A stretch of 64,000 nucleotides of DNA from Balneicella halophila (GCF_003096835.1 NZ_QENZ01000004.1:124001-188000); one strand, 5' to 3'; numbered from the stretch's first letter, positions 19,083 to 29,161 are shown. The notes: generated by a model not told the origin, from the sequence alone. Numbers and translations are program-made.

Positions 19083-20294
19083 ATGAGAACTATAATTACC
19101 TTGCTCTTCATTTGTTGTAGTTTGTCCCTGTGGGCTCAACAGCCAGCAGGACAATATGTTGTGATGGTTTCTTTAGATGGATTTCGTGCAGATTATCCTG
19201 AGAAATTTCAAGCGAAAAACCTGCTGAAAATTGCCAAGGAGGGCGTTCGAGTTCAACGCATGATACCTTCGAACCCGACTAAAACGTTTCCTAATCATTA
19301 CAGTATAGTCACGGGTTTGTATCCAGACCATCATGGACTGATTGGAAATGCTTTTTACGCTCCAGATTTGGGTAAATCTTATCAAGTGAGAGATAGAAAA
19401 AGTGTGGAGAATGGAGACTTTTATGGTGGAGAACCTATTTGGAATACAGCACGTAAAGCAGGATTGCAAACTGCATCTTATTTTTGGGTAGGCTCTGAGG
19501 CTCAGATAAATAAGATGCAGCCTCAAAAGTGGAAAAAGTATAACGAAAAAGCGAATTTCGAAGTTCGTATAGATTCTGTGATATCTTGGCTTAAACTGCC
19601 ACATAAAGAGCGACCTAGGTTAATTACTTTGTATTATCACGAGCCGGACAAGTCAGGACATCACTTTGGCCCGGACAGTCCGGAAGTTGCCGAGCAGGTA
19701 AAATATGTTGATGAGCAGATAGGTAATTTATATAAAAAGCTAATGCAACTTCCTATCGCTGATTCTATTAACTTAATCGTACTTTCTGATCATGGAATGA
19801 GAGCCATTTCTGAAGAAAAGCAAATTATTCTTGAAGATTATATTAAAGAAGAATGGGTGCAAGGAATTTACGGAAGTAATCCTGTTTACACAATCAATGC
19901 TGTTGAAGATAAGAAAGATAGTATTTATAAATCCTTGAGAGAAGTTCTGCATCTTAAAGTATATAAGCGGGGAAAAGCAAGTTGTCGATGGAAAGTGGGT
20001 AAGCATATCAGAACAGGAGATTTTTTTATTGTTGGAGAGCCGGGATGGAGTGTTTTTCCTAGTCATAAAGAGAATCGGAAGTTTGGTGGTACACATGGCT
20101 ACTTAAATAACGACAAACAAATGCATGCTTTATTTGTTGCGAAAGGACCAGCTTTTAAAAACGGTTATACGAAGAGAACAATTAGAAATATTGATGTTTA
20201 TAATCTGGTTGCTAAAATCCTTGAGATACAACCTGCTCTAAATGACGGAAAATATAGGAGAGTACGGAAAATGCTTAAAAAGAATGCTAGATAA
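19083..20294 (+). CDS. Exported nucleotide pyrophosphatase/phosphodiesterase (NPP, alkaline phosphatase superfamily)
   Basis: A 403-residue protein with a signal peptide (LLFICCSLSLWAQ). Key residues of the NPP family are visible: VVMVSLDGFRADY (metal-binding Asp), NPTKTFPNHYSIVTGLYP (nucleophile Thr), YHEPDKSGHHFGPDS, LSDHGM (metal-binding Asp-His), and GGTHGY near the end (metal-binding His). It hydrolyses phosphodiester or pyrophosphate bonds of nucleotides or lipids in the periplasm. The ATG at 19083 is chosen because it begins the signal peptide; the open frame extends upstream inside the preceding gene. Substrate unknown. Confidence 0.9.
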   Translation: MRTIITLLFICCSLSLWAQQPAGQYVVMVSLDGFRADYPEKFQAKNLLKIAKEGVRVQRMIPSNPTKTFPNHYSIVTGLYPDHHGLIGNAFYAPDLGKSYQVRDRKSVENGDFYGGEPIWNTARKAGLQTASYFWVGSEAQINKMQPQKWKKYNEKANFEVRIDSVISWLKLPHKERPRLITLYYHEPDKSGHHFGPDSPEVAEQVKYVDEQIGNLYKKLMQLPIADSINLIVLSDHGMRAISEEKQIILEDYIKEEWVQGIYGSNPVYTINAVEDKKDSIYKSLREVLHLKVYKRGKASCRWKVGKHIRTGDFFIVGEPGWSVFPSHKENRKFGGTHGYLNNDKQMHALFVAKGPAFKNGYTKRTIRNIDVYNLVAKILEIQPALNDGKYRRVRKMLKKNAR

Positions 20295-20380
20295 GAATTT
20301 CTGTAAGCTTTTGATTTAATTATTCTCTAAATAATGTAAAAAAATGCAATTAAGAATAATCATGTACAGAATTTTTACTT

Positions 20381-20388
20381 TACCTTTG
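20381..20388 (+). promoter_or_regulatory. -7 promoter box for glnA
   Basis: TACCTTTG matches TAnnTTTG, 38 bases before the glnA ATG. No clear -33 element. Confidence 0.5.
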
Positions 20389-20426
20389 GGGCAATCATAA
20401 ACAAAATCAAACATAAACATAAACAT

Positions 20427-21926
20427 ATGAATCAAAATACATTAACAGCGAATTCTTTAGAACAATACTTAGGCAAACCTTCTTCAGAATTCAAAAGAGA
20501 CGACATCATTAAATTTATGGAAGACAATGGTATTGGTCTTTTGAATTTTCGTTATGTAGGAGAAGACGGTAAACTGAAAACCTTAAATTTTGCTCCAACG
20601 AATAAACAGCATCTGGAAGATATTCTTACTTTTGGGGAGCGTGTAGATGGATCTAGTTTATTCTCTTATATAGACCACGCATCTAGTGATTTATATGTGA
20701 TACCAAAATACCGTACTGCATTTGTGAATCCATTTTCAGAGTTGCCAACCTTGGATATTTTATGTTCATTTTTCACACCTGATGGCAAACCTTTAGAAAG
20801 CTCTCCGGAATATGTTTTACAAAAAACGTATGAATATTTTAAGAAAGAAACAGGCTATGTATTTAAGACATTGGGCGAGTTAGAATATTATATAAAAGGT
20901 TCTGTAGAGGATTTATACCCTGATAATGATCAAAAAGGCTATCATAGCTCTTCTCCATTTACTAAATACGAATACATCCGACAAGAAGCGATGGATTTGT
21001 TGGTGTTATGTGGAGGTAAGGTCAAATATGGACATTCTGAAGTGGGAACTTTTACTACTGATGATTATTTGTATGAACAACATGAAATTGAATTCTTAGC
21101 AGAAGAACCAGAACAAGCTATTGAGCATTTGATTCTGACAAAATGGATTTTAAGAAAAATCTGTGATAGAGAAGGTTTAATGATCAGTTGGGCACCTAAA
21201 ATTACAGAAGGAAAGGCAGGCAGTGGATTGCATTTTCATATGCAATTAGAAGATGAGGGTAAAAATATCATGCTTAAAGATGGTGAATTATCAACCGAAG
21301 CCAAGAAAATGATAGCAGGTATTTTAGATGCGGCAGGAGCATTAACAGCATTTGGAAATACTGTACCAACAGCCTATTTACGCCTTGTTCCGGGACAGGA
21401 GGCACCAACCTATGTTTGCTGGGGGTATAGAAATAGATCTGCATTAGTGCGCGTGCCACTGGGCTGGAGTGCAAATGTTGATATGGCAAAAATTGCTAAT
21501 CCGAATGAAACAGCTGATGCTCCACAAGGCGTGGTTCGTCAAACAGTTGAATTTCGTGTGCCTGACGGATCAGCTGATGTTTATTTATTAATGGCTGGAC
21601 TTATTACAGCAACACTGCATGGTTTGAAAATGGATAATGCCTTAGAACTAGCTGATCAAACTTTTGCATCTATGAATATTTTCAGTGAAGATTTTAAAGA
21701 GAATTTAAAGAAATTAGAAGAATTACCCGGTAATTGCTATGAATCCGGCGAGGTATTGTTAGCAAAACGTAATATTTTCGAACAATTTGGATTTTTCCCA
21801 GCAGGATTGATAGAAAGTACCGCTCAAAAATTAAAAGCTTATAACGATCAGCAATTAAGTGAGCGCTTACAAGGAGATGAAGAAGGAATTAAGATTATCG
21901 TAGAGAAATTTATGCATTGCATGTAA
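20427..21926 (+). CDS. glnA: Glutamine synthetase
   Basis: A 499-residue enzyme making glutamine from glutamate, ammonia and ATP. The beta-grasp N-terminal part ends near TFGERVDGSS, followed by catalytic motifs: LGELEYYI, GHSEVGTF, EQHEIEF, GSGLHFHM, YLRLVPGQEAPTYVCW with NRSALVRVP, and VEFRVPDGSADVY. These correspond to the metal, ammonia and nucleotide sites of GSI enzymes, but the spacing between the EV and EIEF motifs is longer than in E. coli GlnA, as in the Bacteroidota form. The usual adenylylation-site sequence NLYDLP is not visible, so control by adenylylation is unlikely. Single-gene unit with its own -7 box and terminator. Confidence 0.93.
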   Translation: MNQNTLTANSLEQYLGKPSSEFKRDDIIKFMEDNGIGLLNFRYVGEDGKLKTLNFAPTNKQHLEDILTFGERVDGSSLFSYIDHASSDLYVIPKYRTAFVNPFSELPTLDILCSFFTPDGKPLESSPEYVLQKTYEYFKKETGYVFKTLGELEYYIKGSVEDLYPDNDQKGYHSSSPFTKYEYIRQEAMDLLVLCGGKVKYGHSEVGTFTTDDYLYEQHEIEFLAEEPEQAIEHLILTKWILRKICDREGLMISWAPKITEGKAGSGLHFHMQLEDEGKNIMLKDGELSTEAKKMIAGILDAAGALTAFGNTVPTAYLRLVPGQEAPTYVCWGYRNRSALVRVPLGWSANVDMAKIANPNETADAPQGVVRQTVEFRVPDGSADVYLLMAGLITATLHGLKMDNALELADQTFASMNIFSEDFKENLKKLEELPGNCYESGEVLLAKRNIFEQFGFFPAGLIESTAQKLKAYNDQQLSERLQGDEEGIKIIVEKFMHCM

Positions 21927-21954
21927 TTTATCTCATTAGAATATACGATTATAG

Positions 21955-21984
21955 AAGGTTGCAAAATAAAACTTTTGCGACCTT
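21955..21984 (+). terminator. Rho-independent terminator after glnA
   Basis: A 12-base-pair stem (AAGGTTGCAAAA with TTTTGCGACCTT, one wobble) with a six-base loop, followed by TTT. Confidence 0.8.
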
Positions 21985-22034
21985 TTTCCATTTCTTTCCT
22001 AAATTTATTTTAGTTAAAGTATAGATTTTTTTTG

Positions 22035-22042
22035 TACTTTTG
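22035..22042 (+). promoter_or_regulatory. -7 promoter box for the PpiD-like gene
   Basis: TACTTTTG matches TAnnTTTG. Because it overlaps an earlier in-frame start at 22040, it supports the ATG at 22076 as the true start. Confidence 0.5.
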
Positions 22043-22075
22043 GCAAGTTTTAAGAATACAAATAAGAAGAACCTA

Positions 22076-24151
22076 ATGGCTACATTACAGAAAATTAGAA
22101 ACAGAGGAACATTATTGATGCTTATTGTCGGCATAGCTTTATTTGCTTTTATAGTTGGAGATGCTATCCAAAATAGTTCAAGCTATTTTGCACAATCAGC
22201 AAATATGGTGGGAGAAATAGACGGAGAACCTATATCATATGAAGATTATAGAAAACAGGTAGGAATTAATATTCAGGAAGCTGAGAGTCAGAGAGGCGGA
22301 TTGTCTTCAAGTGATAGAAATGCATTAGAGCTTCAGACGTGGAACCAAATGGTAGAGCGTAAGATTGTTGGGAAAGAGATGGAGGAATTAGGTGTTAAAG
22401 TTACTCCAGATGAACTTTCTCATATTTTCACAAATAAAACTGACAATACGATACAGCAAGCTTTTGGCTCCGCCTCAGCTAGTGAGATTGCGGCTTTAGT
22501 AGCAGAGACAGAGGCATCCAATGACCCTGCCAGTAAGGCGCAGTTAGATCGTTTTAAAGAATATATCAAAGAAAAACGGGCCAATGAAAAATACTTTACT
22601 TTATTATCTCAAGGCTTGAAAGCGACTAAAAATCTTATTAGCGAATCAAATGTAGAGGGTAAAGTGAGTTTTAAGTACATTATGCGTAGCTACACAACCA
22701 TTGCTGATAGTACCGTTAATGTAAGTGATTCAGAAATTAAAGATTACTATAACACGCATAAGGAACTCTTTAAGCAAGTACCCTCACGAGAGATTGCTTA
22801 CGTAAAAATAGATGTAGAACCTTCTGATGAAGATAAAGCATATGCTACGAAGGTCATCGAGGATATGAAAGATAAATTTGCCAATGCAAAACAACCCTTA
22901 CGCTTTGCATCTGTAAATTCTGAAATTCAACCCAACGGGCGCTATTTAAAAGAAGATGAAATTCAGGATGCTGAGTTGGCCGCATTTGCTTTCTCAGGAA
23001 ATGAAGGTGTTTATGGGCCTTATGGTGATGGGTTGACTTTACAATTAACTCGAGTAGCAGATACCAAAATGTTGCCTGATTCTGTAAGAGCAAGTCACAT
23101 TTTAGTAGCTCCAGCAGAAAATACCCAGCAAACAGTTGACAGCTTGATGAATCTTTTAGAAAAAGGTGCTGATTTTGAGACTCTTGCTAAAGCTAATTCT
23201 ATTGACAAGAATTCTGCTGTAAATGGCGGTGACTTAGGTTGGTTCAAAAAAGGAATGATGGTTCCAACATTTGAACAAGCTGCTTTTGAAACTGAGGCTG
23301 GAAAGTTAACAACTGTAAATACACAATTCGGCACACATATTATAAAAGTAGCAAAAAGAAGTGCTTTGAATAAGAATGTGCAACTAGCTACCATCACCAA
23401 AGAAACTTCTGCAAGCAATAAAACCTTCCAGTTGGCATTAACAGAAGCACGCCACATAGCTGAGAGTGCAAATTCTATAGATGAATTAAGAGCTGTAGCT
23501 AAAGAAAAGAATATTATTGTAAACGAATCGACTTTTACCGCTGCTTCAATGGGACTGCCTGATGTGGACAATTCAAAAGAACTAGTAAGAGCAGCTTTCA
23601 AAGCTGAGGATGAAGATAAGTTAATAGTGAATAACAATAATTCTACCGTTTTTGAAATGGAAGATAGCTATATTATAGCAGGACTTAAGAAGATACGTGA
23701 AGGAGAATATGCATCAATAGATGATGAGAAAGTTGCTGATTATATTAAAAATCAATTACGAAAAGATAAAAAAGCTCAGGTTTTAAAAGAAGAGTTAGCA
23801 AACTCAATAGCCTCTGCAAATACTTTAGATGCACTAGCAACTAAGGAAGGACTCGAAATACAAGAAGCTACCAATGCTACCTTTAATAACAGTTTCGTTT
23901 CAGGTTTAGGACAAGAGCCCGCTGTAGTAGCCAGTGCAATATTTACTGACAATTCAACGAATCTTTCACAACCGATAAAAGGTAATCAAGGTGTATTCGT
24001 GCTTTCAGATGTTACTGTTGATAAAACAGCGTCATCTAATTCAGAGCAAGCAACATTACTATATAATAATATGTTGAGGCAAAGAGTACAAATGGCTTAT
24101 CAAGCATTGTATGAAAATGCAGAGATCACGGATCAACGTTATAAATTTTAA
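22076..24151 (+). CDS. PpiD/SurA-like peptidyl-prolyl isomerase
   Basis: A 691-residue protein with an N-terminal membrane anchor (LLMLIVGIALFAFIVGDAI), a SurA_N-like helical region (IDGEPISYEDYRKQVG, then LQTWNQMVERKIVGKEMEELG), and a parvulin/PpiC rotamase domain at about residues 330-430 (VRASHILVAP, GGDLGWF, FGTHIIKV). A second, more degenerate parvulin-like part follows. It would act as an anchored periplasmic foldase for exported and outer-membrane proteins. Domain order matches PpiD. The gene stands alone between glnA and rpsO. Confidence 0.9.
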   Translation: MATLQKIRNRGTLLMLIVGIALFAFIVGDAIQNSSSYFAQSANMVGEIDGEPISYEDYRKQVGINIQEAESQRGGLSSSDRNALELQTWNQMVERKIVGKEMEELGVKVTPDELSHIFTNKTDNTIQQAFGSASASEIAALVAETEASNDPASKAQLDRFKEYIKEKRANEKYFTLLSQGLKATKNLISESNVEGKVSFKYIMRSYTTIADSTVNVSDSEIKDYYNTHKELFKQVPSREIAYVKIDVEPSDEDKAYATKVIEDMKDKFANAKQPLRFASVNSEIQPNGRYLKEDEIQDAELAAFAFSGNEGVYGPYGDGLTLQLTRVADTKMLPDSVRASHILVAPAENTQQTVDSLMNLLEKGADFETLAKANSIDKNSAVNGGDLGWFKKGMMVPTFEQAAFETEAGKLTTVNTQFGTHIIKVAKRSALNKNVQLATITKETSASNKTFQLALTEARHIAESANSIDELRAVAKEKNIIVNESTFTAASMGLPDVDNSKELVRAAFKAEDEDKLIVNNNNSTVFEMEDSYIIAGLKKIREGEYASIDDEKVADYIKNQLRKDKKAQVLKEELANSIASANTLDALATKEGLEIQEATNATFNNSFVSGLGQEPAVVASAIFTDNSTNLSQPIKGNQGVFVLSDVTVDKTASSNSEQATLLYNNMLRQRVQMAYQALYENAEITDQRYKF

Positions 24152-24179
24152 AGAATTAGGCATTTAGGTAAATAGTTAT

Positions 24180-24187
24180 TACCTTTG
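24180..24187 (+). promoter_or_regulatory. -7 promoter box for rpsO
   Basis: TACCTTTG matches TAnnTTTG, 48 bases before the rpsO ATG. Confidence 0.5.
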
Positions 24188-24235
24188 TCGTTCAATTAAT
24201 AAATAATTAGTTAACAAATTTAAAATTAGAATTTT

Positions 24236-24505
24236 ATGTATTTATCAGCTGAAAAAAAACAAGAACTTTTTCAGCAGTACGGGAAGTCTAATAAAGATAC
24301 AGGTTCTGCTGAAGGGCAAATCGCTTTATTTTCCTACCGTATTGCTCACTTAACAGAACACTTAAAGAAAAACAGAAAAGATTACAGTACGCAGAAGGCC
24401 CTACAATCATTAGTAGGTAAGCGTAGAAATCTTTTAGATTATTTGAAGAAAAAAGATATCGAAAGATACCGTGCTATTATTAAGGCGCTGGAATTACGTC
24501 GATAA
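24236..24505 (+). CDS. rpsO: 30S ribosomal protein S15
   Basis: An 89-residue protein of the universal S15 length with the hallmark DTGSAEGQIALFSYRIAHLTEHLK and QSLVGKRRNLLDYLKKKD. It binds 16S rRNA in the platform of the small subunit. It is followed by pnp, the arrangement also seen in many other bacteria. Confidence 0.98.
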   Translation: MYLSAEKKQELFQQYGKSNKDTGSAEGQIALFSYRIAHLTEHLKKNRKDYSTQKALQSLVGKRRNLLDYLKKKDIERYRAIIKALELRR

Positions 24506-24524
24506 TCAAGAATAAGAATTACAG

Positions 24525-24546
24525 AGCCATAATGTATATTATGGCT
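24525..24546 (+). terminator. Hairpin between rpsO and pnp
   Basis: A perfect nine-base-pair stem (AGCCATAAT with ATTATGGCT) and GTAT loop, followed by a weak TTGTTG run. It may be an attenuating or processing hairpin rather than a full terminator. Confidence 0.5.
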
Positions 24547-24612
24547 TTGTTGCTTTATATAGGGCTTGGGCACAGCATTGTAGGTCCGTTACACGCTTAA
24601 AATAAAATATAT

Positions 24613-26757
24613 ATGTTAAATGTCGTAAACAAAACAATCGACTTAGGTGATGGGAGGTCCATCACATTGGAAACCGGGAAATTAGCTAAACAAGCTGATG
24701 GTTCCGTAATGTTAAAAATGGGTGACACAATGTTGTTGGCAACCATTGTTTCCGCAAAAGAAGCTAGACCAGATGTGGATTTCATGCCATTATCTGTTGA
24801 CTACAAAGAAAAATTTGCTGCCTTAGGACGTTTCCCGGGGGGATTTTTGAAAAGAGAAGGACGACCTTCTGATTATGAAATCTTGATTGCTCGCTTAATT
24901 GATAGAGCCTTAAGACCTTTGTTTCCAGAAGATTACCATGCAGAAACTTTCGTTAATGTAACATTGTTTTCAGCTGATGAGGATACACAGCCTGATGCTT
25001 TGGCTGGTTTGGCCGCATCTGCAGCCATTGCTGTGTCTGATGTGCCGTTTGCAGCTCCAATGTCAGAGGTTCGCGTGGCACGAATTGACGGTAAATTGGT
25101 ATTAAATCCTCCATTTTCTGCGATGGAAAAAGCAGATATGGATATTATCGTAGCCGCAACGGAAGACAATATCATGATGGTAGAGGGAGAAATGCAAGAA
25201 GTTTCTGAACAAGAAATGCTAGAAGCTATCAAATTTGCTCACGAAGCGATAAAAAAACAGTGCCGTGCTCAGATAGAATTAGCGGAGGCTGTTGGTAAAA
25301 CTCAAAAAAGAGAATATAACCACGAAAATAATGATGAAGAGTTAAAGGCTAAAGTACAAGCTGAGACTTATGATAAAGCCTATGAAGTAGCACGTCAAGC
25401 GAACGCCGATAAGCATTTGCGTAGCGAATTATTTCACCAAGTAGAAGAAGACTTTAAAGCACAATTTGAAGAAGAGGACGAGCAACGAGATGCTTTGATT
25501 AAAAAATACTTTCATGATGTGATGAAAGATGCTGTTCGTAATATGATGCTTGCAGAAGAGATACGTTTAGATGGTCGTAAGATGGATGAGATTCGTCCGA
25601 TATGGTCAGAAGTTGATTATCTTCCTGGGACACATGGATCAGCAATCTTTACACGAGGCGAGACGCAATCATTGACAACAGTTACTTTAGGTACAAGTAT
25701 GGACGAGAAACGTCGTGATGATGTATTGATTCAAGATAATGAAAAATTTGTATTGCATTATAACTTCCCTGCATTTTCTACCGGTGATGCTCGTCCAAAT
25801 AGAGGAGTTAGTCGTAGAGAAGTTGGGCATGGTAATCTTGCCTTCCGTGCATTGAAAACAATGATTCCAGAGGAAATTCCTTATGCAGTTCGGGTTGTTT
25901 CTGAAATTTTAGAATCCAATGGTTCTTCTTCAATGGCAACAGTATGTGCTGGGACATTGGCATTAATGGATGCTGGGGTACAGATGAAAAAACCTGTTTC
26001 CGGTATTGCTATGGGATTGGTTACTGATTCAAAATCTGGAAAGTATGTTGTTCTTTCAGACATTCTAGGTGATGAAGACCACTTAGGAGATATGGACTTT
26101 AAAGTAACGGGTACTCGTGATGGTATCACTGCTACGCAGATGGATATCAAAGTAGATGGTTTGTCTTATGAAGTGCTAGAGAAAGCATTATTACAAGCAA
26201 AAGAAGGTCGTCTGCACATTTTAGATAAATTGGCTGAAACTTTGGCTGAACCTCGTGATGATTACAAACCAAATGCGCCACGTATTGTAGCTATAGAAAT
26301 CCCTAAAGATGCTATCGGTGCAGTAATCGGTCCGGGAGGGAAAGTAGTTCAAGAAATACAAGCAGAAACAGGTGCCGTTGTGGTTATTCGTGAAGAAGAT
26401 GACCATGGTGTGGTAGAAATAGCTGCTACAGACAAAGCTACCATTGAGGCTGCTACAAAACGTGTCCGTGATGCTGCAGGTATCTTAGAGGTTGGTAAAG
26501 TTTACAATGGGAAAGTACGTTCTATTATGAAGTACGGAGCATTTGTAGAAATCATGCCACGTAAAGATGGTTTGTTGCACATTTCTGAGATTGCTCATGA
26601 GAGAGTGACGAATGTAGAAGATTATCTGAAAGAAGGACAAATGATTGATGTGAAATTAATCGGAATTGAGGAAAATACTGGAAAATTGAAGCTCTCTAGA
26701 AAGGTGCTTTTAGACAAACCAGATAATAAGAATAAAGAGAAAAGCGAAGAAAAATAA
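24613..26757 (+). CDS. pnp: Polynucleotide phosphorylase
   Basis: A 714-residue 3'-5' exoribonuclease using phosphate. Two RNase PH-like domains are visible (residues ~10-230 with [22 protein letters not shown]; ~310-540 with [16 protein letters not shown] and [21 protein letters not shown], then [13 protein letters not shown]), joined by a helical linker, then a KH domain ([20 protein letters not shown]) and an S1 domain ([20 protein letters not shown]) near the C-terminus. Full length. The rpsO-pnp order is conserved. It takes part in mRNA decay, as does RNase Y encoded at 53.6 kb. Confidence 0.98.
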   Translation: MLNVVNKTIDLGDGRSITLETGKLAKQADGSVMLKMGDTMLLATIVSAKEARPDVDFMPLSVDYKEKFAALGRFPGGFLKREGRPSDYEILIARLIDRALRPLFPEDYHAETFVNVTLFSADEDTQPDALAGLAASAAIAVSDVPFAAPMSEVRVARIDGKLVLNPPFSAMEKADMDIIVAATEDNIMMVEGEMQEVSEQEMLEAIKFAHEAIKKQCRAQIELAEAVGKTQKREYNHENNDEELKAKVQAETYDKAYEVARQANADKHLRSELFHQVEEDFKAQFEEEDEQRDALIKKYFHDVMKDAVRNMMLAEEIRLDGRKMDEIRPIWSEVDYLPGTHGSAIFTRGETQSLTTVTLGTSMDEKRRDDVLIQDNEKFVLHYNFPAFSTGDARPNRGVSRREVGHGNLAFRALKTMIPEEIPYAVRVVSEILESNGSSSMATVCAGTLALMDAGVQMKKPVSGIAMGLVTDSKSGKYVVLSDILGDEDHLGDMDFKVTGTRDGITATQMDIKVDGLSYEVLEKALLQAKEGRLHILDKLAETLAEPRDDYKPNAPRIVAIEIPKDAIGAVIGPGGKVVQEIQAETGAVVVIREEDDHGVVEIAATDKATIEAATKRVRDAAGILEVGKVYNGKVRSIMKYGAFVEIMPRKDGLLHISEIAHERVTNVEDYLKEGQMIDVKLIGIEENTGKLKLSRKVLLDKPDNKNKEKSEEK

Positions 26758-26788
26758 AGTTAAGTTTTTCACTTACAGAAAAATTACC

Positions 26789-26796
26789 TACTTTTG
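26789..26796 (+). promoter_or_regulatory. -7 promoter box for rpmH
   Basis: TACTTTTG matches TAnnTTTG, 40 bases before the rpmH ATG. Confidence 0.5.
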
Positions 26797-26836
26797 CACA
26801 CGCTTTAGGAAAGAAAAATCGTAAAATTAAGATAAG

Positions 26837-26995
26837 ATGAAAAGAACATTTCAACCATCGAATAGAAAGAGAAAAAATAAGCATGGCTTTAGAGCTAGAA
26901 TGGAATCTGTAGGAGGACGCTCTGTTTTAGCTGCTAGACGTGCGAAAGGACGTAAGAAATTAACTGTATCTGACGAGCCAAGACATAAGAAATAG
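26837..26995 (+). CDS. rpmH: 50S ribosomal protein L34
   Basis: A 52-residue basic protein beginning [20 protein letters not shown] and containing [24 protein letters not shown], the invariant L34 sequence, with a short Bacteroidota-type C-terminal tail. The frame from the ATG at 26837 to the TAG at 26993-26995 is open. It has its own promoter box and a terminator just downstream, so it is a single-gene unit. dnaA and rnpA are not adjacent, unlike the gammaproteobacterial order. Confidence 0.97.
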   Translation: MKRTFQPSNRKRKNKHGFRARMESVGGRSVLAARRAKGRKKLTVSDEPRHKK

Positions 26996-27031
26996 TTAGT
27001 TATAGCTTAATTTATTCAACAATCCATAAAG

Positions 27032-27056
27032 GGACATCAGTTCAATGCTGCTGTCC
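27032..27056 (+). terminator. Rho-independent terminator after rpmH
   Basis: GGACATCAG pairs with CTGCTGTCC (one mismatch) around TTCAATG, followed by a six-base T-run. Confidence 0.8.
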
Positions 27057-27078
27057 TTTTTTGTTCCTATAATTTTTG

Positions 27079-27086
27079 TAACTTTG
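27079..27086 (+). promoter_or_regulatory. -7 promoter box for the peroxiredoxin gene
   Basis: TAACTTTG matches TAnnTTTG, 25 bases before the ATG at 27112. A TTTG lies 15 bases further upstream, closer than usual. Confidence 0.45.
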
Positions 27087-27111
27087 GGTGTAAACTGTAA
27101 AACATGAACTA

Positions 27112-27576
27112 ATGACACAACTAAAAGAAGGCTACAAAGCACCTTATTTTGAAGGGAAAAATCAAGATGATAAGCTAATAAAATTATCGGATTACGAAGG
27201 CAAGAAGTTGATATTGTATTTCTACCCAAAAGATAATACTGCTGGTTGCACTGCTGAAGCATGTAATCTAAATGATAACTATGCTGAACTTACTTCAAAA
27301 GGATTTGAAGTCTTAGGTGTGAGTCCAGATTCTATTGAGTCTCACCTGAAATTTATTGCAAAGCATAATCTATCTTTTAATCTGATTGCTGATACTGATA
27401 AAGAAATATTGGAGAAATATGGCGTTTGGGGTGAAAAAAATATGTACGGTAGAAAATATATGGGAGTGAAGCGTACGACTTTTATCATTGATGAAGATGG
27501 GACAATCATCAAAATATTTAAGAGAGTAAAAACGAAAGAGCATACACAGCAGATATTAGAAGCTCTTGAAAAGTAA
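27112..27576 (+). CDS. bcp: Thioredoxin-dependent thiol peroxidase (Bcp/PrxQ peroxiredoxin)
   Basis: A 154-residue peroxiredoxin. The active-site segment YFYPKDNTAGCTAEAC holds the peroxidatic Cys46 and the probable resolving Cys51, the C-x4-C spacing typical of Bcp/PrxQ. It reduces hydrogen peroxide and organic hydroperoxides in the cytoplasm with thioredoxin. Length is that of the family. Separate transcription unit between two terminators. Confidence 0.95.
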   Translation: MTQLKEGYKAPYFEGKNQDDKLIKLSDYEGKKLILYFYPKDNTAGCTAEACNLNDNYAELTSKGFEVLGVSPDSIESHLKFIAKHNLSFNLIADTDKEILEKYGVWGEKNMYGRKYMGVKRTTFIIDEDGTIIKIFKRVKTKEHTQQILEALEK

Positions 27577-27598
27577 AATCTTATTTTTCTATAACAAT

Positions 27599-27627
27599 AG
27601 CAGTGTTATCTTTTAGAGAACACTGCT
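27599..27627. terminator. Bidirectional terminator between bcp and the alginate-export porin
   Basis: AGCAGTGTT at 27599-27607 pairs perfectly with AACACTGCT at 27619-27627, followed by a T-run on the plus strand. The genes converge here. Confidence 0.8.
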
Positions 27628-27663
27628 TTTTTTGCTTCTGATAAATGAGCTGGAATTGTTTTA

Positions 27664-29010
27664 TTAAAATTGGAATCCCAGAGTGAATACAAAATGGGAT
27701 AAAGTTTTGTTATGACCACTTTCTTTCAAAAAGCTACCGGGAAATATAAGGTTTGACTCCAATTCCATATTTAGATAGTTATTGAATTGATAGCTAAAAG
27801 ACGCACCAACTTGATTTGCAATAAACTTCTCGCTATTATCAGATGGGAAACTTAAGATTAAAGGAGGATCATAGACTCCGTCTTTAGTAGAATAACGCCA
27901 AAAAGCAACATAGTCCATATTTACAGTTACTCTACCAATTTTACTTGATATTGAAGGATGGATAGCGATTAGATTCGAAGGACCGAAGTAAGCAACTTTA
28001 CCAAAATAAACTCCTCTGGGATACAGCCCATCAAATGTATTTAATGAGTTATCATCAGCTCTGTCATCTCCACTGATAACGTCTGCTTTTACCCCAAAAG
28101 TGAATGGATGAAGCGTTTTAAATTCTTTTTCTAAATTTAATGATATCGCGAAAGCATTGATAGTAGCTTCTCCGAATTTTCCTGTTTGGTAAATAAACTC
28201 ATTGTTATAATCTATTCCATGCCATTGCCCAAACATTCTCAACCCAAAAGAAGCTCTTTTATCATTTGCTGTATCAGAATCCCATTCTTTATTAAGCTCA
28301 TTTTTGTATAAAATATAGATATCAGTAGTATTGTTTTTATTCCATAACTGTGTCCAGTAAAGCGCTAAGAGTGTTTCATCTGTATTTAAAGCATCGTTGT
28401 CGAAAACACCCTGCTTTTGTTGCACCGGGATAGCGTAAAAACCCGTAACAGTAGTATTCTCACTATGGTATTGCCACTCTGCCATATCAAACGACAAACG
28501 CACATTAGGACCTTCACGAACATCTACTAACCGAGCACTGCCCAATCTCATGTTTTGCCTGCCCAAAAGTATGTGCCAATCTTTATTAAAATCATATTTG
28601 ATAAATAATTGATTAACATATAACTCATCTTCATCAACAGGAGAAATATGTTGCTTATTTGAAGTAAGGCTTGAATTAAGTTCTGCAAATAATTGAAATT
28701 TTGAATGAAACTTCAAATCGGCATGTAACATACCTCTATGCAATAGCCAGCTTTGTGTAGGAGCTATATCTTTTACGAAATTCTCATTTATGAAATGTTC
28801 TGACTGGAAACGGTAACTACCTCCAAAACTTAATTTAGTATTATTCCCTAATGGAATGGATTTCATTCTATGATAAAAATTTTCCTTAGAGATAATATGT
28901 ATGCTATCGTTTTGGCGTAAGAGTTCGAAAGATAATGTATTCCTTTCTTTTTGAGCGTAAAGAAAATAGGCGCTAAGAAGTAGTCCAAAAAGAGAGATAA
29001 GCTTTTTCAT
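27664..29010 (-). CDS. Alginate-export-type outer-membrane porin
   Basis: A 448-residue protein with a signal peptide (LISLFGLLLSAYFLYAQ) and the Alginate_exp pattern: SFGGSYRFQSEHF, HADLKFHSKFQLFAELNSS, LGRQNMRLGSARLVDVREGP and NTFDGLYPRGVYFGKVAYFG. Members are 18-stranded anionic porins; many act in uptake or export of unknown small molecules rather than alginate. No alginate synthesis genes are present. It is the last gene of a minus-strand group after an amidohydrolase and an isochorismatase-like hydrolase, so it may let their substrate through the outer membrane. A hairpin at 29094-29124 may reduce read-through into it. Confidence 0.88.
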   Translation of the reverse strand: MKKLISLFGLLLSAYFLYAQKERNTLSFELLRQNDSIHIISKENFYHRMKSIPLGNNTKLSFGGSYRFQSEHFINENFVKDIAPTQSWLLHRGMLHADLKFHSKFQLFAELNSSLTSNKQHISPVDEDELYVNQLFIKYDFNKDWHILLGRQNMRLGSARLVDVREGPNVRLSFDMAEWQYHSENTTVTGFYAIPVQQKQGVFDNDALNTDETLLALYWTQLWNKNNTTDIYILYKNELNKEWDSDTANDKRASFGLRMFGQWHGIDYNNEFIYQTGKFGEATINAFAISLNLEKEFKTLHPFTFGVKADVISGDDRADDNSLNTFDGLYPRGVYFGKVAYFGPSNLIAIHPSISSKIGRVTVNMDYVAFWRYSTKDGVYDPPLILSFPSDNSEKFIANQVGASFSYQFNNYLNMELESNLIFPGSFLKESGHNKTLSHFVFTLGFQF

Positions 29011-29093
29011 GTTTACAATATTGAGATATGATTAAAAATAAAATAAAAATCTGATTCTAAACAAGATTAGATGTTATTTTTTTGCAATATGAA

Positions 29094-29124
29094 AATGGGA
29101 TAGGTTTGTAATCCCTATCCCATT
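29094..29124 (-). terminator. Hairpin between amidohydrolase and porin genes
   Basis: A perfect 11-base-pair inverted repeat (AATGGGATAGG and CCTATCCCATT, nine-base loop), followed on the minus strand by TTTTC. It would act as a terminator or attenuator after the amidohydrolase gene. Confidence 0.65.
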
Positions 29125-29161
29125 CAAATTAGTATTCTATTAAAACAATCTTTAAAAACTA

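Noticed and set aside
23095-23637. 180-residue minus-strand frame inside the PpiD-like gene
   Set aside because: It lies wholly antisense to a clearly conserved protein and resembles no family.
26996-27262. Minus-strand 88-residue frame opposite the bcp region
   Set aside because: It runs through the rpmH terminator and the bcp promoter and coding start; a shadow frame.
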